A DNA stretch of 31,852 nt from Smittium mucronatum. Taxonomy: Eukaryota > Kickxellomycota > Harpellomycetes > Harpellales > Legeriomycetaceae. The stretch covers positions 1 to 31,852 of the forward strand of contig LSSL01007681.1 of NCBI GenBank assembly GCA_001953115.1, in the 5' to 3' direction. A model generated the notes under the pieces. It was given only the letters and a program-made list of their open reading frames with translations. It was not told the DNA's origin and did no database searches. Both the position numbers and the translations under genes were made by a program. Positions 12,230-23,565 of the stretch are shown in pieces (position 1 is the first letter of the stretch; the number at the start of each line of letters is the position of its first letter).

Positions 12230-12800
12230 TATTTCTCCGATGAAATTTGACTACCAATTTTTATTATTTTTTTGTTTAGATTTTCGAAATTTAGATATTT
12301 TCCAATTTTTTTAATTTAATCAGATCGTAAGTTTATTTTTTTGTGGTCAGAAAACCAAATTTCTTGAATCCATTGACGTTGTCTGTTTCAGTTTAATGAA
12401 TAAAAATTATTATCTCACCAAGGAATAATTTCAAATAATATGTCTCTTTGGAGTTTTCTTTTCTATTTCTTGTATTTTGAGTAAAAATGTTTCCCTAATC
12501 TTCTTAAATTTTTTATCCGGTCGTAAGATCATTAAAATTTAACGATTAATTTAAATTATTTTGTGATGAGATGTTTATCCTATCATATGATTGGTTGTAT
12601 GAGATATTAACGATTGCCACATCAAAATCAGATGAATACGATAATACGGTACCTATTTACACTTGCTTACTAAAATTTGACTCATTATTTGTCAATAGAC
12701 TTGATTTTCCATCAAAACCAGCCAGTGTAAAAGAAAGGTTGATAATAATACCAAAATTACATATTCAGTTGCTTTCTTATTATTATTTTTACCAGAAATC
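12230..12800 (-). pseudogene. ORF1-like relic, downstream portion with frame changes
   Basis: Two minus-strand stretches look coding. From about 12770 to 12553 one frame has a single stop in about 72 codons and includes FTLAGFDGKSSLLTNNES and GTVLSYSSDFDVAIVNISY. From about 12535 to 12230 a different frame carries RRLGKHFYSKYKK, RKLQRDILFEIIPW, QWIQEIWFSDHKKINLRSD and IKKIGKYLNFENLNKK, with four or five stops. Both follow the frame at 13007-14173 on the same strand and precede ORF2, so I read them as the rest of ORF1. The opposite strand is also open at 12571-12840 (89 codons). I take that to be the shadow, but the strand is not certain. No zinc knuckle was seen. Confidence 0.5.
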
Positions 12801-13006
12801 AGTATTTTTTCATTATATATTTCTTGAATTTTCGAAATGAAATATTTAAATGATTAAAGCTAGTCCCGATAAGTTTATTTTTAATGTTTTTAATATTTTA
12901 AAGACTTTCAAAGATATAATATACAGCTTTATAGAATTCAGAAGATTTTTTTTCATCGATAGCAATCACAATAACAGAGGAAATACCTGACACTTCCTAT
13001 TTTTTA

Positions 13007-14173
13007 TCAATTTTTCATGAATATGTTAATTAGGGTATAAATTTTAAAATAATTATAAAGAAATTTAAACCCAATATTCAAATTTATGGGGATAGTGCTT
13101 TTACAAATCTTCTTAATTTTACGCTCAATTAATTTTGAAATTTCCTCCTTCAATGTAGATAGCGAATTAAGGTTGAGACCTAATCGATAGATTTTTTTTA
13201 TAAACAGCGAGTTTATAACTTTTTTCTTATCGAAACTCTCGGTCATCCAATGGTATATTTATTTTAAATAGATGTAAGCACTCTTTCAGCCTTTGTAAAA
13301 GATATTGATATTCCCACGATTCTTATCCTGAAAGCTAGGAAACATAATCTTTAAATCTCTTTTATCTAAGAAAGCATTCATACCAAAATTTAAGTACTCA
13401 GATGGAATTTTTTGCACCATTTGCCAAATAGCAGATTGAGTACAAGACAGAAAAATCTTTAATAATTAATTTTACCACTATAAATACTCCAGCATCCCCG
13501 CAGTTTTAGATTTCAGCAAGAAAATATCCTTTTCTACCCGAAAAAATTGAATACTTATATAATCTGATCTAAAAATAAAAGCTTTGTTGAATTAAGTACA
13601 TTGCTTCCTAGTCATAATCAAAAATAAATAAAGTTATTTTGTCCCAATGATCATTCTTTCTCTTTTTGTTAATGCTGGAGATGAAAACGTAGGCATATTC
13701 GATTCCATCCTATTAAACTCCACGAAATTGACTCCAGGAACACCCCAATTTTCTATCAGAGTCTCTAATACAAAAAAATTTCAGGCAAAGTTGGTATCCT
13801 TCATCAAGTAATACTTGAATAATACATATGAATATATGCTCATATGTATTGAGATTTCATTTTTTGAGATTTTTTTGGTGTCGATAAATTTTTTCTTATT
13901 TGGATTGTCAGTAGAATACCGATCCTGAGGTCCAGAGAAGTTAAACACCTCTTTTTTTTTAAGACACGTGGAAGATTTTCTTGTGGTTTTCGCTTTGCCA
14001 AAATTCTGAAATAATGGTTTGGTGCGTTTATTAGGTCCTAGTTTCTCAATGGCTGCTAAATAAACACAAAAAAAAAGAAGGGATTTCTGTATTTTCTTAC
14101 TATATTTTTTGGTTTTAGGATCGAGAATCGTAACCAAGATCTCAATTGAGGGGTTAATTTTTTTGCTTTTCAA
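13007..14173 (-). pseudogene. ORF1-like pseudogene, single frame with nonsense mutations only
   Basis: One minus-strand frame spans about 389 codons with about eight stops and no frameshift. Chance would give about 36 stops at this base composition. Its N-terminal third is basic and rich in Lys, Ser, Thr and Pro (EKLGPNKRTKPLFQNFGKAK near residue 43, then KEVFNFSGPQDRYSTDNP near residue 74). After TGA at 13781-13783 it reads ETLIENWGVPGVNFVEFNR and FSSPALTKRERMIIGTK. A later block reads QSAIWQMVQKIPSEYLNFG then MNAFLDKRDLKIMFPSFQDK. The last 79 codons (13246-13007) contain LSTLKEEISKLIERKIKKI. I do not recognise a domain. Position upstream of ORF2 on the same strand suggests LINE ORF1 (nucleic-acid chaperone or gag-like role), which is inference. 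A possible N-terminal extension, PASKSGPVSTRDLF, starts at 14277 in another frame. Confidence 0.7.
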
Positions 14174-14277
14174 CTCTTAGTTCACAAGAGACTTTGGTAA
14201 TCGATAAAAAAAATTAAAAAAATTGTAAATACAATAAAAAGATCTCTAGTGCTAACTGGACCGCTTTTAGAAGCTGG

Positions 14278-14929
14278 CTTATTTTCAATAATACGAAAAA
14301 TGGAACTAATGAAAAAATAATTTTTTTTTTGATAATAATATTCTGAAATTTATTAAGAATATAATTAAAAAAACTATAATAGTGAGTTGCAAAGTGAGTG
14401 CGCTGTTAATACTAAATAGCTCTGATTATTGTGTTTGAATGTAACTTTATTAATTTAGTAATAGTATTATTTATCTTTTAATTTTTTTTTTTAAAAATAT
14501 TTAAAAGCAGTTATATTTTTTTTCTCAGTAGAATCTTAAAAAAACCAACTGAAACATGATAATTCAGTAAAATTTGCGAAGTTATTATCTATTTATTTTT
14601 TAATGCCACTTTATTTAATGAAAACTGATAAAATTCAGCAAAAATTATAAAATAAATTACCTCTGGATAGAATTTTAATCTATATATTTTATTTTTCGGT
14701 AATAAAATAATTATTTAAATTACAGTTTTATTCTGAATAATATTAAAGGCTTTATATTTAAATAAATTTTTAATCTTAAAGCCTTCATTAAAAAATTCAT
14801 GCTGAGTTTCATGTAATTTTAACATGTAAATTGTTATTATTAAAGGATATTTTCAGTTTAAAAAAGGTATTCAACTTAGTTAAATGATAACTTATCTAAG
14901 GCCCAATGACCTAATTAATCAATTCACCA
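14278..14929. other. A+T-rich flank between LINE and palindrome, no gene seen
   Basis: Low-complexity sequence with no coding character on either strand. It may include the LINE 5' untranslated region, but no boundary could be found. Confidence 0.45.
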
Positions 14930-15732
14930 ATTGCGCTTAAATATACTTACCTAAAATAACGATTATTTTACCTATGATAAATTTTAACTAATAAACAACG
15001 GAACCAGCCTAAAATTTTCAAACTTAAATATTAAACAACTATGAAATTCATATAATTTCCAGTTTTCCTAATATATCCTTTTCGTATATTTTGCTTATTT
15101 TCAATCCTAACTATCTCCCCACTTAACATAAATTAAAATGAATAAGAAGCATCGCAATATAAAATATTACCACCGAATAGGGAAATAAAACTTTTCAGTG
15201 ATGGAATAAAATGAAAAAGAGTATTTCTAAAATCAAATAAAATATTTTCAGAAAAAAATGTTATAATTTAAAAAATTATATTAGTAAGTATGTCAATATA
15301 TTTTACGATACATACATTAATGATCGATAATGCAACTTAATACCTTATTGAGCTCGCTAATACATGATATATTGTCAGAAATTAAGTTTATAAGAAATAT
15401 ATTTACACTTTTTTTTACTATCAATAATTATAAATATTTTATAATCATTCATTACAAATAAATTTGAATTAATTTTATGTTAAAAATGTAGTAAGAGACT
15501 AATATGAAATCAAGGTATACACGGGGCAGAAATAAAACATATTAATTGATGGAAAAATTGGACATAGCGCACAAATCAGACTAAATGAACACATTTATTT
15601 GAATGCACACGCAGAAAAAAATTTACACAAGGTATCCAAAACACAAATGTGAATCAATCCGCACATGAAACTTGATGCACTTATCATTCTAGATACTTTT
15701 TTTTTAGTATCGATTTTCATTTTGGTCTTGAT
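14930..15732 (+). repeat. Palindrome left arm
   Basis: Reverse complement of 18910-19693, over 99% identical. Near the outer tip it contains a short perfect hairpin, AAAATAACGATTATTTT (7-base stem). Compared with the right arm it carries 19 extra bases after the T run at 15697-15705, before the shared GGTCTTGAT that ends the arm. No coding potential was seen. The inner 150 bases are enriched in CACA and TGCAC words. Confidence 0.97.
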
Positions 15733-18700
15733 TTACAAATCTGAAATGATAAAAAACAGGAACTCGATGAACTAATTTCACATGATATGCAATTAGGAAT
15801 CAATTCTCACTTAGCTCTTAATTTAAACATAGATCGTATGCATACATATTACTTGACTCGCATATGATCTCAATGAAAACATGGAACTCGATTTGCATAA
15901 GAATATGTTGCAAATAGTATTTTTACAAGAATATTTTAATTTTAATTAACGTATTATTCTAAGTATTCATTACTGAATATCTCATGGAGGAATATTTATT
16001 ATAAATTTTATATTATTTTCCTCGAATTTTCATAAATTTAAATAAAATTTCTAAATGAAAATATTTTTATCTTTTTTTTTAATATTTTTTTTTTAAAATT
16101 CAAGGATTGATTTTTTTAAATTATTATAAAAATTGAAATAATATTTTTAATTTTAATTTGATTTAAATAATATCAATAATTGGATTTTTTTATTACTTAT
16201 TAGGAAATTTTTATTTGTTGAATAAATCGTAAATTTTACTCGTTTTCGAATATTCTTTAAGATTTTTTTATATTTTAATATATTTTCACTGCACTTATTT
16301 TCCTTGATTTTTTTTACAACTCAATTTTAAAGTGGCTTTTTCTTTATCATATCTTTAATTATGAATTTTAAATTTTTTTTAAATTTTTTTCTATGTTATC
16401 ATATGGTTTTTTTTTAAATTTTCAAATATGAATGATAATTCTCTTCGCTGTTAAATTCTTTTAAGAAATAAATTATTTTTGTTTTATTCCTTATGAAATT
16501 AATTTTAATTTTTTTGAGAATAGACAATTTATTTATAAAAAATTTTTTATCTTTAATTCCATCTGATTACCTTAATTTTTAATTAGCTCAAATTTTACTT
16601 TCATACCCTACTCCTTCATAACCAAAAAAGTATATTATATTTCAAATTATATATATGAAATAAACTAAACTTTCAAATAATCCCCTAGGTTTATTTCACA
16701 CATTTTTTTAAAAAAAATTCTATATCTTATAATTCTAACTTAGATTATATAGATCTTTAAAAATAGTAATATATTATTCAAAAAATACAATTTTTATTAT
16801 TATTAAAATATCCTTATATTTATACTTTTATCACTGAGACAAAGCTAAAATAAACTGTCCAAAAAATGTGATATTTAATCATTAACGGATATATGTAATA
16901 TTATTTTTTTTAAAAAAAAAACGGGACACATTTTGGTTTGTGTGAAAATTTATATTTATTTTGAGACGATATAAACATGGATGTCATAATGTTTTTTTTA
17001 AAAAAAGTTCGCATAAATAGAATTTTTAAAAAATATTAACAGAGTATAAATACAGATAATGATGATCAACACTGCTTCTGATGATGTATTAGCTATAGCT
17101 AAAAATATTGTAACTCAAAAAATAGGTAAATATAGACCATGGGATTTTTATTAAGAATTTAAAGTCAATATCAAGTTACTATAATAATATATATAGACTC
17201 AAATAATTTCCGAAAAATCCAAAAATTATCTACTATCTCGAAGAAATTCCAGTACTATTTTGTAAGAATAATGCTGAAGACTTTTTTTTAATCCAATATT
17301 TAGGACCATCTAGTGGGAAAGATATAATATGAACATTTTTAAAATCAACAAATCTTTAAATAATCTATAAATTCAAATATTAATTATTAGATAAAAAAAA
17401 ACAAAGTAGTATAAAAAATATTTTTCCTGTTTTTTAAGGTTTGTGGTTTTTTTTTTGAGTGTACTTTCACATTGGTATATTTTTGGCTCCCGAATAAAAC
17501 CGAGATAACTAACAAGGGTACTTTTAAAAAATCTATAGAGATTTTCATCTCAGTATCAAGATATATAAAGTCATTATAAGCTGTTTAAAAATTGCCATAC
17601 TAATTAAAAATAAAAAAATCTATTCTTAAATTAATATCAAATTTTGTTTATTTAGGATCGGAAAAGATTTTTCAGAAAATATATATAATAGTTTTGTGTA
17701 AGGATTGTATTAATTTTTTTTAAAAAAAATTAAAATTTTAGTACTCGGTTTACCAAATTTAGCATTTTTTACAGTTGATGAAAAAGAAATGGTATTTAAT
17801 CTAGTGATATTCATATATCTAAACAAAATCTTGTATATAAGTGATTAATTCGAGAGATAATATGTAATAGGAATTATATTAGGGGAAAAAAATAATCTAA
17901 AGAGCCGAGATACCCTCCCCTTAAGCAAAACCAAAATATAAATGTTCAAAATGAAACACTATGATTATTAAAAAAAATTATGAAGGCCTGGAATTTAAAA
18001 TTAAATAAATTGGAGGGAAAAATATTTTATATCAATTTATAGGCTAATAGATTCACTGAAAATGGATAAAGAAGTGTAGAAATTGTATTAAAAGGGATTT
18101 AGTACGGATAAATATAAAAAGAAAAATAATAAGAAATTATTTTATCCTGAAAGAGAGTTTATTTAATCATATTATAAGTTAAGATAGAGAAAAGAGAAAT
18201 GAAAGGTTTTGGGGCACTTGGATAGGTATATATATTTATTCTCTCTTTAGATTTAAATTTGATTTGAATTTTTTAAATATGTATTTATAATTAAATCATC
18301 ATAACTTATATTAATTTAAATTTAAAAAAAAAAGGGAAAATATTGTGTGATGGCAGATAAAAAATATCAATTAAAAATAAGTTTTTTATTCAATATAAGA
18401 TTATAAAAGTAATTAAAATTAAAAATATGATCTATTAGCAGCATTACATTTGAAATAAAAAATATTAATTAATACCCAAAAATTTAAATGAATCGCGTGT
18501 CATTTATATAAATTAAACAATAATAATATAATAATGTATTAATTTCTTAATTTCTTAATTTATTAATTGAAAGAATGTTTTATAAATCTAAAAAAATATA
18601 TAATCAATAATAAAATTTGAAATTTAAATATATCAAATGATAGAGCATAAATTATATGCGTGTTCATAGTATCCCATATGTTATTTAGATTTCTTTAGAA

Positions 18701-18909
18701 AACTATACAGTATAATATATATATTAATTATGAATATGCATGCGTTTATTTCTTTTTTATGTGTTTAAATAAATTCCATGATATTATATGTCTTATTTTT
18801 GTTTTTTTTGAGTATATATTTAGTATAAAAATAAAATCAACTAGATTTAATATAATTTAATGATTCATTAAAGAAGACATAGCATAAAATATTGAGCAAA
18901 TTTTGTTTC
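15733..18909. other. Palindrome core, A+T-rich with coding-like fragments
   Basis: Most of the core is low-complexity. Short plus-strand fragments with gene-like peptides occur at about 17059-17151 (ATG ATG start, TASDDVLAIAKNIVTQKIGK), 17207-17332 (IYYLEEIPVLFCKNNAEDFF then LGPSSGKDII), 17455-17580 (CTFTLVYFWLPNKTEITNKG) and 17735-17848 (VLGLPNLAFFTVDEKEMVFN). They are separated by stops and lie in different frames. Exon-like joints are conceivable (a GT at 17126 and an AG at 17302-17303 would join in phase), but the joined frame stops again within ten codons. No family was recognised. The most economical reading is a dead gene carried by the element. Confidence 0.35.
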
Positions 18910-19693
18910 ATCAAGACCAAAAAAAAGTATCTAGAATGATAAGTGCATCAAGTTTCATGTGCGGATTGATTCACATTTGTGTTTTGGATACCTTGTGTAA
19001 ATTTTTTTCTGCGTGTGCATTCAAATAAATGTGTTCATTTAGTCTGATTTGTGCGCTATGTCCAATTTTTCCATCAATTAATATGTTTTATTTCTGCCCC
19101 GTGTATACCTTGATTTCATATTAGTCTCTTACTACATTTTTAACATAAAATTAATTCAAATTTATTTGTAATGAATGATTATAAAATATTTATAATTATT
19201 GATAGTAAAAAAAAGTGTAAATATATTTCTTATAAACTTAATTTCTGACAATATATCATGTATTAGCGAGCTCAATAAGGTATTAAGTTGCATTATCGAT
19301 CATTAATGTATGTATCGTAAAATATATTGACATACTTACTAATATAATTTTTTAAATTATAACATTTTTTTCTGAAAATATTTTATTTGATTTTAGAAAT
19401 ACTCTTTTTCATTTTATTCCATCACCGAAAAGTTTTATTTCCCTATTCGGTGGTAATATTTTATATTGCGATGCTTCTTATTCATTTTAATTTATGTTAA
19501 GTGGGGAGATAGTTAGGATTGAAAATAAGCAAAATATACGAAAAGGATATATTAGGAAAACTGGAAATTATATGAATTTCATAGTTGTTTAATATTTAAG
19601 TTTGAAAATTTTAGGCTGGTTCCGTTGTTTATTAGTTAAAATTTATCATAGGTAAAATAATCGTTATTTTAGGTGAGTATATTTAACCGCATT
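18910..19693 (-). repeat. Palindrome right arm
   Basis: Reverse complement of 14930-15732, lacking 19 bases at its inner end. Single differences from the left arm are at 19426, 19675, 19687 and 19692. No coding potential was seen. Confidence 0.97.
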
Positions 19694-22600
19694 TGTTGAA
19701 AATTCAAATATTACATATGTATCATTGGAATATATATATATATACTATAAAAATACTATAATGATATTATTAAACAATACTCCCTGTCCACTAGGGTCTT
19801 ATAACGTTTCGACTTTGGGTACAGGATTTTCATTAGATAGTTTGATTTTTTGAGTTATCCTGGCAACATTTATCTTAACTATTAAATTTATTTAAAAATT
19901 ATTCCTAATAACTAATTTTAATAGTGAATTATTTTTTATCTATAGTATTACATCTTCTTTTTAACAAAAAAGCGACCCTGTGAAATGTGAAATCTTAAAT
20001 TATATATCTATACTTTTTTTTCTATGATTCACTAGAAAATCAAGTAAATTTTCATATAAATAAACACATGGCGTATTGAAAATATTTTCTGTGTATATTT
20101 TGTTGTCTCATATGTAAAAACTCATAATTTTTTTTTTAATAATACTATTTATTTCTCTATATAACTCTCTTTTTCACTATTATAACTTTTTAAAAATAAT
20201 TAATATATATTAAGAAACCTTTATTCTGAATATAAAATGTTTTTTTATATCCCAAATAATAATATTTCTGAAACTTTTAATTAAAACATCTTGTTAAATT
20301 AAAAAACATAAGTGTCACATCTCTTTCTTAGTTATTTTTCCACATAAAAGTTTATTTGATATTAAATTATCAGAAACTTATGCCAAAACCTTGCTTATTG
20401 ACAGATATCTCACATAATTTAAATGTTTTTTTAAAATATTTTTATTATGAATTCTCAATTAGTTCTAAATAGTTTTATTTATTAAATTTACAACTTTCTA
20501 CCCTTCAACCCAAGAAAATCAATTTTTAATACCTTTATAACTTTTTAATTAAGGTGAATAGCTGATTATAAAAAAAATTCTCCGATAAACTTTCAGAATA
20601 ATACTAATATTATTTCTTAAAATCTAAATGGTCTATCTACACTTTTATAAGCAAAAATTATTTCTGTAAAATACTCTAAATTAATAAAAAACTGTTCACA
20701 TTACAAATTTAATAATTTAATAAACCGGTTTTTTGTAAACCATACTTACATCAGTGTAAAAATACAATTCTCTTTTTTGTATAATTAAATTTTTAAATTT
20801 AATTTGTGTTTTTTTTTTTTTTTTTTTACGGAAAATTTATTTAATTTGTGTTATCCTACAAAAACAAAAGGCAAAAATGATATATATATATTCCGAATTT
20901 TACGGATTTTTCTAGATTATTTTTATTTTTATCTGATTCTGTCGATATATACACTCCAAAAAATATTTAAAGTTACTTAATATCTATATTAATAAATGAA
21001 TGGTGATATTATCATTTTTTTAATTTATATCAAAGATTTATGTTATATGTGGATATGATCCTTATGTTTATGTAATCTTTTTTTTTTGATGGATTTAATC
21101 CTCATGAAATAAACTTCAAAATTTTTGATTACTATATTGGATAATTTTTTAAAATTATTATCGAGTTGAATCTATTAATTATCCAGTGGTATTTCTAATA
21201 AATATATTATCAGCAAAAACAAGTTAATTCCGTCTTTAAAATATAAAATGTCTAATTAAATGTTTTTTACATATAGATAAAAAATTTATCATACTCTTTA
21301 ATAACCGAATTTCATTAAAGCGTTAAAGTTTACCCATCAATAAAACTAAATAATTTTCGTGCTAAATACATTTGTTGGATTACTATGCAGTATAACTATT
21401 AAGATACAGCTAATATTTAATTAATGGATATTTATTCTTTGAGAGATATTTTTATCTCTATCTAAGACTAATACGTTCATCCATACTGTTATATAATAAA
21501 AAATAAGAGCTTTTAAATATTTTTTTTGGTTGTTAAATCGATTTTTTAAATGGATTTTTTTTCTTTATCGTATAAATAAGGAGTTTTTGTGAATAAAATG
21601 ATAATTATAAAAAGAAAAAGTTTAATTTCAAATTACCTTGAGGCTGCTCTGATCTATTTATACATATTTTGAAGATAGATGAATAACGACTAAGCTAATT
21701 TTGATCTATAGTTGATTGAAATTAGATATATTACTGAATAAATAAGAGTGATGGAATTCCGAATATATATCTCCACATTTTAAAAATATGATAATGGCAA
21801 ATTTTACTTATTATATCAGGGATTTAAATGGATTATATAATAAAAAATTATATTTAAAATTTATAACAAAAGTCTTTAATATAAATGAATTTATATTTAA
21901 TGAGATTTGGGAATCATATATTTCATTTTTTCGATTATTAGGATATAATTGAGTTCATTTTAGAATTAAATCCAAAAAAAATGACTTAATTTATTTTCCT
22001 AAAATAGTAAAAAAGGGTTTTATTAGATAATAATTAAAAAATAAATGATTTACCCTATAAAAATACAACTCACAAACATATAGACTCATAATAACTAAAA
22101 ACAGATCCCAACCACATTAGGATCGCATTCACCAATTTTTTTTTTTTGTAGATTTAGGGGTCACATCTAGCTATAATAACTGAATTTTCTGATTTTTGTT
22201 CCGATTCAATTTATTTTCATGATAAAATTTTTTTTAGTTTTTTTGATTCGATATTTTTGAGTCAAAAAAAAATAGGCAAATTATAATAGAATAGCTCTAA
22301 ATATTCCCTCAGCCCTTCTCGAAATTGAAAATAGTATTTATTAGTGCAGTATTTCTTAAATAAATGATTCAAAAAAATAACCAGTTTAATTTAGAGCTTA
22401 AGAAAATATCCGTGTAAGAAATTTTTTTATTTTAGGAAAATTTCAAAAAAAAATTTCTACATAGTAATTTTTTTTCGGAAAATGGTGATATTTAATGATA
22501 GATTGTTCTCTTATTTGATCTTAATGTCTTTTTTGTCTTTTTTGGTATTATTTAATGGAAATTTGAGATAATTTGACAATTTTTTTCTAGTCGCTTATTG

Positions 22601-23274
22601 TTTTTCAATAGATTTTTGAATTATTAAATTTTTGACTTTTTTCTGAAATTGGTATGGTTTTAAAGAAAATATAAATATTTGATTGAAAAATCTCATGCAA
22701 AAATATTTACAGAATCTATGATTTTTATATAAGATGAAATTTAAATGGAACTTTGATACAATAATTTTATTTATCTGCAATCGAGAACTAAGAATAGATA
22801 TAGATTAACATCCATTCGATTTTCGATTTAAAAAATTAAATTTCGTTTATATATTTAAATTAGTGATGATATTTTCCAAAAAGTTATATCGTAGATAATC
22901 CAAGTTAGTGCAATTTATTATCGCATATTTTGTTAAGTAATAAGAAAATTATAATAGCAAGGTATTTTAAAAAATTTAATTAATTTATAGAAACTTATTT
23001 TTGAATTTTTTTAAATTGAATGTACTAAAAAAATATTGATAATTTTAAATCCTATTCGAAATTTACAGGAAAAATTAATATTCAAAATTTTCAATATTCT
23101 ATTCTATTTCTGAAAATATTAATTTTACGGGGTTCTTCATTGTTAGAGACAACAATTAATACCTTTAGAGAGCATTATTATATTTTTAGGATGCATTTTT
23201 TTTTATTGGATTATTGGGTTATAATGTATATATATAGAGATAGTTATTATTTCGTGATTCAAAAAAAAAAAATC
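19694..23274. other. Long A+T-rich stretch, no gene seen
   Basis: No convincing coding sequence was found. A small G+C-richer island at about 19785-19845 contains CCCTGTCCACTAGGG (a 4-base stem) followed by TACAGG, which looks like part of a repeat but has no second copy here. TA tracts occur near 19731 and 20881, and a 20-base T run near 20808. A 61-codon minus-strand frame at 22595-22780 looks like chance. A 71-codon plus-strand frame at 23140-23355 runs into the inverted repeat that starts at 23275. Confidence 0.5.
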
Positions 23275-23565
23275 CTTTATTATAGGCTACCAGTGCATAG
23301 AGTGTGTTTATTTAAAAAAAAATTTATAAATGAATTCACCAGTGTTTATTTATGAAATTATTTGATTTTACATTAGATAAAAGAATATAAACCAAAAAAA
23401 AGAGTTTATTCGACATTTATTGAAATAATCGCGTTATATTGTAAATATTATCCGCATAAATAGAATTTTTTTAAATGAAATAGACTCATATATATCAATT
23501 TAAAACGATTTTTTCAATAAAAATAAATTATTTATATTAAACTCTGCTTATTTAATAATTTCTCA
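23275..23565 (+). repeat. Diverged inverted repeat, left copy
   Basis: Aligns to the reverse complement of 24241-24552. The best-kept segment, GAAATTATTTGATTTTACAT and the bases after it (about 23353-23380), is nearly identical in both copies. The whole arm is roughly 75-80% identical with small gaps. Similarity may extend outward to about 23190. Both copies contain the same stop-interrupted peptide FINEF...YL...NYLILH...IK, which suggests that a piece of a transposon gene was duplicated. Confidence 0.85.

Larger units (their letters stand above)
8139..14277 (-). mobile_element. Degenerate two-ORF APE-type non-LTR retrotransposon (LINE)
   Basis: Read on the minus strand this looks like a nearly complete LINE. 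An ORF1-like region (about 14277 to 12230) is followed by ORF2 (11563 to 8493) with an N-terminal APE endonuclease, a central reverse transcriptase and a C-terminal domain. A last coding-like piece (8312 to 8139) may be the tail. The ORF2 part is certain from its motifs. That the upstream frame is ORF1 of the same element is inferred from position and strand. No poly-A tail or target-site duplication was identified, so both ends are approximate. Stops and frameshifts throughout show that the copy is inactive. Confidence 0.8.
14930..19693. mobile_element. Large palindrome: long inverted arms around a 3.2 kb core
   Basis: The left arm (14930-15732) and right arm (18910-19693) are reverse complements, with a 3177-base core between them. 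Positions pair as x and 34623-x without a gap for 763 bases. I found four mismatches (14931, 14936, 14948, 15197). The inner end differs by a 19-base segment present only on the left. Long arms around a core could be a foldback-type or long-TIR DNA transposon, or two inverted copies of one repeat. No clear target-site duplication was seen and no intact transposase is present. The outermost 19 bases hold three of the four mismatches. Confidence 0.55.

Noticed and set aside
12571..12840. 89-codon plus-strand frame as a separate gene
   Set aside because: The opposite strand is equally open and lies in line with the ORF1-like region and ORF2, so I treat this as the shadow, with some doubt.
17281..17332. 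GPSSGKD as a genuine Walker A ATPase or helicase
   Set aside because: The motif ends in Asp instead of Thr/Ser, a stop follows within four codons, and no other helicase motif is near. Kept only as a low-confidence finding.
14915..19710. Target-site duplication flanking the palindrome
   Set aside because: Left flank (CAATTCACCA) and right flank (TTGTTGAAAA) share no convincing direct repeat.
22595..22780. 61-codon minus-strand open frame
   Set aside because: Composition matches the background and the length is within chance expectation.
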